Assembly (NCBI RefSeq): GCF_029852145.1
Contig: NC_079975.1
Coordinates: 26,851,364 to 26,915,363, forward strand
DNA length: 64,000 nucleotides
Direction of reading: 5' to 3'
Origin: Microplitis mediator
Taxonomy: Eukaryota > Arthropoda > Insecta > Hymenoptera > Braconidae
Within the stretch, counting starts at the first letter, position 1. Every line of letters starts with the position of its first letter. Of this stretch, positions 1 through 10,222 are shown piece after piece. The notes under the pieces are model-generated. The model ran no database searches. It was not told the DNA's origin and saw only the letters and a list, made by a program, of their open reading frames with translations. The translations under genes and the position numbers were made by a program.

Positions 1-751
1 AATAAAAAAAAGTCCCTATAAAAAAAATCTCTAGATTTAAAAATCACTAAAAAAAAATTACAATAAAAAAAAAAATTCCTACAAAGAAACATTTGCATAT
101 CTAAACATCTACTTAAAAAAAATATGTAAAAATGAAAATCTCTACAAATAAAATATCTATAAAAAATCGGCTGTTTCGGAAAATCTCTATAAATCATCAC
201 ATGTACAAATAAATATCTGAATAAAGTATAACCTCGAAAACTGGAAGCATTGCCACCACGTGCTCATAATCATGAATAAGTTCGTGTTGTAATATATAAG
301 TATAAATAATAATAATAATAAAAATTATGGTTATTATTATGTTATTAAGAAAAATATAATAAATAATTTTAAACTTATAATAAGTGACTTCGAAAAACGT
401 GAAAGATTCAAATCTGATAACTCCAAAGCACTGAGCCTGTAATAATTCATATAATTTTAATTTTTTTAATTTTATTAGTTAAACTTTATTTGAGAATATC
501 ATAAAATTATTATTATTTATTTTATAATTTTTAATTTTGTTTGACTATCAAGCCGTATGCCAGGATTCGATGAACGTCCAAAAATCACTTTTCTTTTTTA
601 ACTTCCCGCTAAGAGAATCGACGATTTTCGAAAAATTGGGAAGTTATTGTTTTCACCCCGATTTTCGAAAGTCGAGTTTTCATCAGATGTCGACGTTTTG
701 AGGCCCTAGGAAGCTATTCTAAGTATTTTCAGAATGATGTCCGAGTGTATG

Positions 752-784
<33 letters not shown>

Positions 785-1948
785 TAATGCCATAAATTAA
801 AGGAGCAGAAAAATTTAATAAATTTTTTAGTGATTTTTGGAAGGCTGTAACTTGGTGAAAAAAAATCGTATCGAAAATTTAAAAAAAGCATTTTATAGCT
901 TGAAATCTCTAGTTTAGGTGTATTTTTTCAAAATTTTTTAAAAGCTCCGATTATTGCGCAAACATGAGAAATACCGCGAGCCAAAAAATTTCTAAATTTT
1001 TTTTTTTTTCCGAAGAGCCCACGGACCGCGGAAAAATTCTTTCAACTAAACGAATGCATACATCGTTTAGCAAATTTATTCAGCTTCAATTTGGTTTTTT
1101 TTTAACCTCGTAGGACGATTTGTCGCAGAGATATCAGCCTTCAAATAGAAAGTGATCCTTTTGGCTTTGATCTTCGATATTTCAGGTACCAATGATCGCA
1201 CAGGAAGTTGAAGGGCGGCGTTAAAAACTTGAATAAATTCCCTACAAGACCCTGTCATCATTTTTTGAAAAAAAAATTTTTTTTTATTTTTAACATCCAT
1301 TAGAAGAAAGTACAAAAAAATGACTTTTTTTGGTTTTTTAGTAAATCAACCGCTACTCTGCATATATCATTAAAAAAAATAATGTTGCCAGGGACTTTTT
1401 TAGCTTAATGTACCCCCAAGACCCCTGTAAATTTTTAAATTGATGTATCGTACCGTTTTTTGGGAATCATCGATCAAAGTTTAGCTAAACAATTAAAGGA
1501 GCAAGTTTTGTTCCTTTAATTGTGTAATCATAATCAAAATGAAAAAATTTTTTTTTTCTCGACTTTTCTCAAATTTTTGCGTTGGTAGCTCAGCAAATGC
1601 AAGGAAATGACAAAAAAAATAAAAAATTTCCAAAAAATGTCAAAAAAAATCGAAGAAAAAAAATAAATTGAAACTTGTTTTTTGTGTTCTAAATTTTTTT
1701 TTTTGACATTTTTTGGAAATTTTTCATTTTTTTTGTCATTTCCTTGCATTTGCTGAGTTACAGTCATGTTTGCGCAATAATCGGAGCTTTTAAAAAATTT
1801 TGAAAAAATACACCTAAACTAGAGATTTCAAGCTATAAAATGCTTTTTTTAAATTTTCGATACGATTTTTTTTCACCAAGTTACAGCCTTCCAAAAATCA
1901 CTAAAAAATTTATTAAATTTTTCTGCTCCTTTAATTTTTTGCATTAGT

Positions 1949-2035
<87 letters not shown>

Positions 2036-2791
2036 TATATACATACACTCGGACATCATTCTGAAAATAGTTAGAATAGCTTCCTAGGGCCTCAAAACGT
2101 CGACATCTGATGAAAACTCGACTTTCGAAAATCGGGGTGAAAACAATAACTTCCCAATTTTTCGAAAATCGTCGATTCTCTTAGCGGGAAGTTAAAAAAG
2201 AAAAGTGATTTTTGGACGTTCATCGAATCCTGGCATACGGCTTGATAGTCAAACAAAATTAAAAATTATAAAATAAATAATAATAATTTTATGATATTCT
2301 CAAATAAAGTTTAACTAATAAAATTAAAAAAATTAAAATTATATGAATTATTACAGGCTCAGTGCTTTGGAGTTATCAGATTTGAATCTTTCACGTTTTT
2401 CGAAGTCACTTATTATAAGTTTAAAATTATTTATTATATTTTTCTTAATAACATAATAATAACCATAATTTTTATTATTATTATTATTTATACTTATATA
2501 TTACAACACGAACTTATTCATGATTATGAGCACGTGGTGGCAATGCTTCCAGTTTTCGAGGTTATACTTTATTCAGATATTTATTTGTACATGTGATGAT
2601 TTATAGAGATTTTCCAAAACAGCCGATTTTTTATAGATATTTTATTTGTAGAGATTTTCATTTTTACATATTTTTTTTAAGTAGATGTTTAGATATGCAA
2701 ATGTTTCTTTGTAGGAATTTTTTTTTTATTGTAATTTTTTTTTAGTGATTTTTAAATCTAGAGATTTTTTTTATAGGGACTTTTTTTTATT
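1..2791. repeat. 2.8 kb palindrome (foldback element, possibly cut by window edge)
   Basis: Positions 1-967 are the near-perfect reverse complement of about 1768-2791. For example, the first bases AATAAAAAAAAGTCCC answer GGGACTTTTTTTTATT at 2776-2791. The arms carry runs of TA near 749-781 and 1938-2041, and the right run is longer. The element looks nested: AATTAAAGGAGC at about 798 and GCTCCTTTAATT at about 1925 are mirror ends of an inner inverted repeat. A third small inverted repeat (about 1580-1760, containing GCAAATGCAAGGAAATGAC) lies in the 0.8 kb spacer. No coding potential was recognised. The left flank is missing, so the true left end and any target-site duplication cannot be judged. 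Confidence 0.9.
1491..1523. repeat. Perfect 11-bp stem hairpin in the palindrome spacer
   Basis: CAATTAAAGGA and TCCTTTAATTG flank an 11-base loop. The same AATTAAAGGA word marks the ends of the inner foldback at about 798 and 1925, so this may be a third copy of that element's terminus. Confidence 0.6.
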
Positions 2792-2929
2792 CACTTATTT
2801 TACAATACATATTTATAATTTTACATTTAATTAATATAGATATATTTTTAAATATTGTATTTTTTTTTTACAACTTTTTTTTTTTATACTTTTTATTTGT
2901 ATAAAAAAGTGATACATGTTTTCTTTTTC

Positions 2930-3190
2930 AGATGTTTTTTTTTTCCCGATGCTATGCTACCGCTCAAGAATTAATGACCGATATTGTACATTTAACTACT
3001 TGTCTACTTGACAAATATATATATATATATACTTTTTTTTTCTTAAAAGTTTCTTATCTCCCAACTCTAAGGTAAGTCTTTAGATCTGTAAATTAGTCAG
3101 CAGTTTGAAAAAATTTAGTCCTGCTCAAAAAAAAAATTTACATTCTTTAATTATTAATTAATCAACTGATTAATAAATTTATTTATTTAG
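2930..3190 (+). promoter_or_regulatory. 5'UTR exon and leader intron of the S1P-lyase gene
   Basis: A consensus donor (AAG then GTAAGT) at 3071/3072 and an acceptor (TTTATTTAG) ending at 3190, one base before the start codon, suggest a leader intron of 119 bp. The sequence upstream (2930-3071) would be the 5' untranslated exon. No TATA box is evident in the AT-rich background. The call rests on splice signals only. Confidence 0.5.
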
Positions 3191-3191
3191 A

Positions 3192-6100
3192 ATGAATACC
3201 GTGAAGGAATTAATAAATGACAGTTTCAAAGAAAAGGAACCCTGGCAAATCGTGACGATAACAACAGGGTCAGTACTTGGCGCTGTCTGGATATGGAACT
3301 TTTGTAACCAAGATGAGAGTATTGTCGTGCGTAGTAAAAAACAAATTTTTAAATTGGCCCGTTACATTCCATCAGTAAGAGAACAAATCGAACGTGAGCT
3401 GAATAATCTAAATGATACTTTTGAAAATGAGACTAAAATTCGTCTCAAGGGAGTGCAGTTCGTGACAACTTTGCCCAAGAAAGGTCTAAATCATGACCAA
3501 GTTATTGAAGCTGTCAAACAATCCGTACAAATGGGTAATTTTATTAATTATTTATAATTTACCCGATCATCCAGTTCTGGATTTGCTGGACCCAAAAAAA
3601 TCAAATCATTTTTTAAAATTTTATTTAAATGTCAGTTTATTTTTTTTTAAGGTAACTACGATTGGAAAAATGGTAAAGTATCGGGAACTGTTTACATGAA
3701 TGATGAAAAATTAATAAGTTTGATGGCTGACGTTTATGGCATCGCTTCGTACACAAATCCCCTGCATCCTGATGTATTTCCTGGTGTCTGTAAAATGGAG
3801 GCTGAAGTTGTCAGAATCGCTTGCCGTTTATTTCATGGCGATGACAATACTTGTGGAACTGTAGGTTTTATTTATTTATTTATACCCTAGAAATCCAGCC
3901 TAGGTTCCTATATGAGTTCCCACGTGGTGTTTTTGAATCAATTCCCATATGGTTTTCTATAGGAATCCAGCTTGGATTCTGATACTCGTATCAATAGACG
4001 ATAGACATAGAAAACCAGATTCCTGTATAAATTTCCCACAAAGAAATCCATGTATCCAAGTTTTGATGTCAAGTTCCTACATGGAAATCCAGGTATCGTT
4101 TCCTGTATAGATTTCCTACATGGATTCCTATGGGTTCCTATGTAATCCCACATGAATTTTTTCAATACGGTAGTCATTTAACATTTAATTTACTAGTTAA
4201 TTATTAATTTTTTAATTTCAGATGACAAGCGGCGGTACCGAATCAATTTTACTGGCATGCAAAGCGTACCGCGACTACGCACGCGATGTCAGAGGAATAA
4301 AACACCCAGAGATGGTGATACCGGTAACAGCACACTCGGCTTTTGACAAAGCTGCCCAATTTTTGAACATCAAAGTGCGCGCTGTACCGGTCAATCCTAA
4401 AAGTTTTTCAGTCAGCATCGATGCCATGAGAAAATCTATTTCTCGAAACACAATAATGGTATTTATCGCAATTACTATTTTAGTTACCGCCTAAAATTTG
4501 CATATATTAAATATTTTATTTTAAATCAAAGCTCGTTGGTTCAGCGCCAAATTTTCCTTACGGCACGATGGATAATATCGAAGAGATATCAAAACTAGGA
4601 GTTAAATATTCAATTCCAGTGCACGTTGACGCGTGTCTAGGTGGATTTTTATTGTGTTTTATGCCTGATGCTGGATTCACTGTACCTCAGTTTGATTTTA
4701 TTTTACCTGGTGTCACTTCTATTTCCGCTGACACTCACAAAGTATTAATTTAATTCATTTATTATCTATACTGTAGTATCTGATCACAGACGTAAATCTA
4801 TTGCCGCAACCTGATGTCGATGACTGCCAAGTTTGTCATCCAACTCAAATGACGCCGACTTCCGGTCAATAAAAATAACTTTTGCTGTATTATTTTTTTG
4901 CCTTTTCTTCAGGTTGCGGCTGTAGATTTTCTTTTCTCGCAGTCAAAGTTGACTCGTATTTTAATTTAAAATTTATTTTGCAATAAAATTAATTTTTTAG
5001 TATGGATATGCACCGAAAGGATCCTCAGTAATTTTATATAAAACTAAAAACTATCGTCATTATCAATTTACAATAACCACAGACTGGCCTGGCGGCATCT
5101 ACGGATCTCCAACAGTGAGCGGATCACGTGCTGGTGGAATAATAGCCGCATGTTGGGCAGCAATAATGCACTTTGGCTACGATGGCTATTTGGAGTCAAC
5201 TAGAAAAATAATCCAGACAACAAAATACCTCGAATCTGAGTAAACTATTTTATTAAATAGACATATATATTAGGATGGGTTGAAAAAAACCTTTTTTTTG
5301 TTTTTCTTAGCATGGGGGTAGAATTTGTACCTAATAAAAAAAAAAAAAATTTTTTTACTCAACATTTTGAGGTGGCCCACTCGTTTTTTAAATAAATAAT
5401 TGATTAAACGGGGTAGTTCCAACGAAAAAAATTTTTTTTTGTCCAAAATCGTGGAAAACATCTAATAATTGTCGATGTGATTTTATTTCATTTCACTTTC
5501 ATTTTAATTCAAAAGAAAATGCTTTTCATTTTTGAATTTTTTACTTAAATTACAAAAATAATAGGAAAAAAATTTTTTTAACTTCTGACTTTCAATTAGC
5601 TTTCAAGGGGACACCCTACAGATTCTAGAACACCATGTAATTTTTTTCATTGAGACTACCCCGTTCCTACCTCAAAATGTTGAGTAAAAAAATTTTTTTT
5701 TTCTTGAAAAATTTTTTTTTTTTATAAGGTACAAATTCTACTCCCATGCTAAGAAAAACAAAAAAAAAGTTTTTTTTCAACCCACCCTAACAAATATTAG
5801 GATGTTTCAGAAGAAACAATTTTTTTTTTGGTATTCACAAATTGGAAGTATACCTGGAAATAAAAATTTTGGTGGCAATCCGAGCTCTTAATAATAATAT
5901 TAAGGTTTGCCTCAATCCATTTTTCTATTTTCCATTTAAATAACACAGGAAAAAATTTTTTTTTTTTAGAATTTTCTAGCTTACAGACCACTCAACGGAT
6001 TTTCATGCGCAATAAAACTTTGTGTAGGAAATAGAACGCTCTACAAAAAAAGTCTCTTATCATTTTTTGATAAATCCCACTGTTCAAAAGTTATTTAAGC

Positions 6101-6798
6101 TTCAAGTCAAATTTATAGTAAATTTTGAGATCTTTTCACTTTCTGGCGAAACTATCAGTCTTATTACAAAATGTCATAGAAACTTTTTTGTAGGTAATTT
6201 TATTCCTAACAAATTATTACGAATAAAATTTTTCGAAATTCCGCATGGTTTTAATTTTATTTTCATTTCAATGTCAAGCTCTTAAAATTAATCATAAATC
6301 TATTTTTTCAAGAGCTTGACATTAAAATGGAAATAACTTGAAAAAAACGCAGAATTTCGAAAAATTTTATTTATAATAAGTTGTAAGGAATAAAATTATC
6401 TACAAAAAAGTTCCTGTGATATTTTTTGATAAGACTGATAGTTTCGCCGGGAAAGTAAAAAAATCTCAAAATTTACTGTAAATTTGACTTGAAGCTTAAA
6501 TAACTTTTGAACAGTGGGATTTATCAAAAAATGATAAGAAACTTTTTTTGTAGAGCGTTCAATTTCCTACAAAAAAATTTGTTGTGCATTAAAATCCGTT
6601 GATTGGTTTATGAGCTGGAAAATTCTAAAAAAAAAAAAAATTTTTTTCCCGCGTTATTTAAATGGAAAATAGAAAAATGGATTGAGGCAAACCTTAATAT
6701 CATTATTAAGAGCTCGGAATGGTACCAAAATTTTTATTTTTAGTTATACTTTCAATTTTTGGATACCATAAGAAAAAAAAACACCCTAATACATATTT

Positions 6799-6834
<36 letters not shown>

Positions 6835-7294
6835 ATAAATTCACAGACTAAGAAAAATAGACAGTCTGTTTATCTTCGGCACTCCCGGTACTTCAGTTAT
6901 CGCACTGGGATCAGATAAATTTCACATTTATCGTTTATCTGAAGGACTCGCTTCCAGAGGCTGGAATTTAAATACATTACAGTTTCCAAGTGCGATACAT
7001 TTGTGCGTAACTTATGTACACACGCAGCCAGGTGTTGCCGATCAGTTTTTGGACGACGTTAGAAATGTTGTGACTGAAATAAATAGCGCACCTGACGTCT
7101 CTGTCGAAGGACGGGTAATTAAATTTACTTATTATTGTTCATTATCACTGACATTGATTAATTAAATTTTTATTTAAATCCAGCTCGCGATGTATGGAAT
7201 GAGTCAGAGTCTACCGGACCGCACTGTCGTCGGTGACTTGACTAAATTATTCATCGACTCCGTGTACTTTATTCCCGAGGAGGAAAAAAATTAG
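3192..7294 (+). CDS. Sply: Sphingosine-1-phosphate lyase (7 coding exons, 538 aa)
   Basis: PLP-dependent lyase of the ER membrane that cleaves sphingosine-1-phosphate to phosphoethanolamine and a long-chain aldehyde, the last step of sphingolipid degradation. Exons: 3192-3534, 3652-3860, 4222-4458, 4532-4741, 5001-5239, 6847-7114, 7184-7294. All joins are GT-AG and in phase, giving 538 residues against about 545-570 in the family. An N-terminal hydrophobic segment (residues about 18-37, WQIVTITTGSVLGAVWIWNF) is the membrane anchor. Family landmarks are MTSGGTESI, HVDACLGGF and SADTHK|YGYAPKG, where Lys-333, the predicted Schiff-base lysine, is the last residue before an intron. The start was chosen because it follows a leader-intron acceptor directly. 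The intron at 5240-6846 has been enlarged by two foldback elements. The identification is secure. Confidence 0.96.
3880..4170. repeat. Repetitive imperfect inverted-repeat sequence in Sply intron 2
   Basis: The intron contains many variants of a short motif around TTCCTACATGGAAATCC and TAGGAATCCAG in both orientations. These are interspersed repeats folding on themselves. The style resembles the ATTCCACGGTGTA-type element at 29610-29876, but the sequence differs. No open frame of interest. Confidence 0.55.
4795..4935. repeat. Short inverted repeat in Sply intron 4
   Basis: ATCTATTGCCGCAACCTGA (near 4797) and TCAGGTTGCGGCTGTAGAT (near 4910) are inverted copies with two differences. They bracket about 95 bp, consistent with a very short MITE remnant. 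Confidence 0.4.
5269..5790. mobile_element. TA-flanked foldback MITE in Sply intron 5 (first of two)
   Basis: Left end TAGGATGGGTTGAAAAAAA and right end TTTTTTTCAACCCACCCTA are inverted copies. Inversion continues inward: AGCATGGGGGTAGAATTTG near 5310 answers CAAATTCTACTCCCATGCT near 5730. TA at both outer edges suits a Tc1/mariner-type target duplication. No transposase frame is present, so it is non-autonomous. Confidence 0.75.
5798..6788. mobile_element. TA-flanked foldback MITE in Sply intron 5 (second of two)
   Basis: It begins TAGGATGTTTC only eight bases after the previous element and ends ACACCCTA at 6788. The arms run inward for several hundred bases: TGAACAGTGGGATTTATCA near 6500 answers the sequence near 6070, and CTTGACATT arms meet near 6280-6320. 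It shares the TAGGRTG terminus and TA flanks with its neighbour but has different internal sequence. It is followed by an (ATTT)n run at 6797-6834 next to the exon acceptor. Confidence 0.75.
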
Positions 7295-7398
7295 CGGCGC
7301 TAAAATCTTGCCGATTGATCGCGCTACTGATACCTGGAGCGTTTTATATTTTTTTAATTTTATCCAGCGGTAATTGGTTACCACAAGTATAAAGTTAT

Positions 7399-7822
7399 AA
7401 GGGGCCATCCATAAATTACGTCACACGAATTTTAGGACTTTTGAACCCCTCCCCCCGTCCTTGTCACATTTTTGTAACCCCCCTCCTGATGTGACGTCTC
7501 ACATTTTTTAAATTTATGCATGAATTTAAAATAATCGAGAGAAAACGGCTATTTGATTGTCTCACTTGCATTACAACGCCGCTCTAGAAGTTAAATGACG
7601 TTGCATGGGAGATAATCTTATAGCGAGAATGCTAAATTATTAATAGATATAGATCACGTTCGTAAATTTTTAAAGTTTTTTATTCACACCTGAACTTCGC
7701 GTTTTAGTATTTTTAATTTTAACAGGTGACGTCACAAAACTATTGACCCCCCATGCCCCTGTCACATTTCGGTGATACCCCCCCTCCCCATTAAAGTGTG
7801 ACGTAATTTATGGATGACCCTT
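7399..7822. mobile_element. MITE with ATCCATAAATTACGTCAC terminal inverted repeats
   Basis: The left terminus (CCATCCATAAATTACGTCAC) and right terminus (GTGACGTAATTTATGGATG) are inverted copies within about 27 bp. Next to each end is a C-rich block containing TGTCACATTT. There is no coding capacity. Ends of this type recur widely in arthropod genomes (general knowledge), and a diverged relative lies at about 28033-28505. It sits about 105 bp after the Sply stop codon, so it may be part of the Sply 3'UTR. Confidence 0.75.
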
Positions 7823-7851
7823 AAAAAAAAAAATCCCAAGAGGTTTTCGAC

Positions 7852-7950
7852 ACAGAAAAAAATAATTTTTTGGCGCAAAAAATTTTTGTCCTCAATTGAT
7901 AGTGCAAAATATTTTTTGTACAAAGAAATTATTTTTTTCTGTACTGAAGA
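7852..7950. repeat. Short hairpin element with ACAGAAAAAAATAATTT ends
   Basis: ACAGAAAAAAATAATTTTT and AAATTATTTTTTTCTGT form a near-perfect inverted repeat around about 60 bp. The ends resemble the CACAGAAAAAG...TTTGTGTG insertion in intron 1 of the first M13 gene, so the two may belong to related families. Confidence 0.5.
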
Positions 7951-8815
7951 CGCGATTTATTTTATTACCGTAACTGTAGCGCGATAGTGCCATTTTTTGC
8001 ACATGTGTTTGAACGCATACTTGGCGCGAGACACTACCGTGTCTTTGGATCAATTAAATACTAAAAAATATTTTTCACATCAATTTATATATGGATTGTT
8101 TTTTATAAATAAATATATATATATTTTTTCTGTCAAAGATTTCATTTATTTCTATAAAAAGTAGAAATTAAAAAAAAATGTTTATTATAAGATGATATAT
8201 TTTTATTTCTAATTAGTATTGTAATTACCTTTTACATTATGTATATATATAAAGTTATTTACTTATGAGTAATCACAATTTCGCATACCAGAAAAAAAAC
8301 TTTACAAGTTTATTAACAAAAGACTTAGAGTTAAATCTTGACTATTTTTAAATTCAAATCTTACAATTATTTTATTTTATTGACATTCTATTTTAAACAC
8401 TAAATCTATCGTTTTTTATTATTATTACATTCATTTATATATTTATTTATTATGCTTATGAAAAAGTTTATTAGTCCCGAGACTACGGAAAAATGTTATG
8501 ATTTTTTGCTTATGTTTTTTTTTATTTTTTCACAGCCAGTTGTCGATTTATTTTTACCAAATAATCGACGTCTGTATTAAAATCTGTTTTTAAATTGTTG
8601 TTATTATACATTATCCTTACAATCAGAAAAAAAAACTCTTACACTTATTAATATTGTTAATGTTAAATACATACATATATATAAATATATACAGTCAAGT
8701 ATTAAATATGCAGAAGCTTTTGAAAATGCGGATAAAATTATTTTTAATAATCGATATGATTATTATTATTATTACTATTAATTATAAATGCGTCGTGTAA
8801 AAATTTTCAAATTTT
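7951..8815. other. AT-rich intergenic DNA, no gene seen
   Basis: No coding frame, RNA gene or clear repeat was recognised. The stretch lies between the 3' ends of the converging Sply and MOGS genes and may include untranslated 3' sequence. Confidence 0.5.
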
Positions 8816-9385
8816 ATGATCCTGGTTATAGTAGACAATTTAAAATTTTTTGATTTTTTTTCAACTCAGGTAAAAAAAAATGCACATAGAAAATTAAAAA
8901 AAAACTACTATTTTTTGAAATATTTTCTTTGAAAAAAATAAAAAAATTATTAGACGTCGGCTAACTTCAGTATCAAAAAATTTTGATCCTGAAATTGACA
9001 GACAGTTAAAAATTTTTGGATTTTTTTTTAATAATTAAATTTAAAGAAAAAAAAAAACTAAAAATATGCACATGGAGAAAATTTTAAAAACTATCAGTGC
9101 AATTTTTTTAAATATTTTTTTTTTATCATCTGTCATTTTGAATAAATTCCAAAAATTATTATATGTCGGCTAACTTCAGTATCATAAAATTTTATGATCC
9201 TGAAGTTGACAGTTAAAAGTTTTCTTTTTTTTTTTCAACGATTAAATTACAAAAAAAAAAAAAACTAAAAATATGCACATGTAGAAAGTTTTAAAAACTA
9301 TAAGTGCAATTTTTTTAAATATTTTTTTTTTATCATGTCGTTTTGAATAAATTTCAAAAATTATTAGATGTCGGCTAAGATCATA
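8816..9385. repeat. Tandem array of three copies of a TIR element (GATCCTGAAGTTGACAG type)
   Basis: Three diverged copies abut at about 8816-8974, 8985-9183 and 9195-9385. Each begins like GATCCTGAAGTTGACAG and ends like GTCGGCTAACTTCAGTATC, so the termini are inverted relatives. Each contains a central ATATGCACATG word. Single copies of the family occur in the mRpS24 intron (18841-19045) and, more diverged, near 14290-14440 and 45520-45690. Non-coding. Confidence 0.7.
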
Positions 9386-10222
9386 ATATTTTTCATTTTC
9401 AAATACACGTTAATTTAAAAAACCTTAATTACAAATTAAACATTTATAATTGTTCTAATAAATAATAATTTAAATATTGCCACGATTTATCAGTCGACAA
9501 TAAATAATAATAATAATAATAATAGAAGTAAATTAAATTTTTCTAGTGAGTACCAGCTCACGAATTAAATTTAAAAAATTTTTAAAATTAATCGTGAGTG
9601 AGTTTTATCCTCGACTTTAACTTGTGCTCAAATTAATTTAAATTAACAATTTTTTTTATAAATGAACACATTTTTTTAAATTACCCGCCAAAATTTGAAT
9701 ATTTCAATTCATTTAAATTTTAAAAATAATCACTTTTATGTAAATTAATTGTGTGAACTTTTCACATGTGGACTCGCGGTTCACTTAACCATTAACTTTT
9801 TTTTACTTAAAAAAAAACAAGTAGCGAAAGCTTATAAATTTTCAATAATCAAAATCTCGACCCATAGAAATATAAAAAAAGTATCTAAATTTAATTAAGT
9901 TTACACTTTTAGAAGTATAATTTTTTTAAGCTAAACCGGAAGTCTTCATCTTTTTTTAATTACCGGTAAAAATTTCACTCAAAAATTTTTGTTCAGTACA
10001 AAATGTAAACTACTGCAGTTATCTATATAAAGTGCGTAGAAATTTTTAAATTGTATATATAAAAAAAATTTTAAACATAAAAAAATGACTCGAAAGACAA
10101 GTAATCGAGAGTATAAACACCGGTCCCAATCAACGTCGCGATAAAAAAATGATTGTCCGCGAAAGTCTGCGTATTAAATGAAGAAAAAACCAAAATAAAT
10201 TAACTAACTACTGACAAATAAT
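9386..10222. other. AT-rich intergenic DNA / probable MOGS 3'UTR side
   Basis: No coding frame was recognised. An (AAT)n run at about 9503-9522 is the only simple repeat. The part nearest 10222 probably belongs to the 3' untranslated region of the minus-strand MOGS gene, but no poly(A) signal could be singled out in this base composition. Confidence 0.45.
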
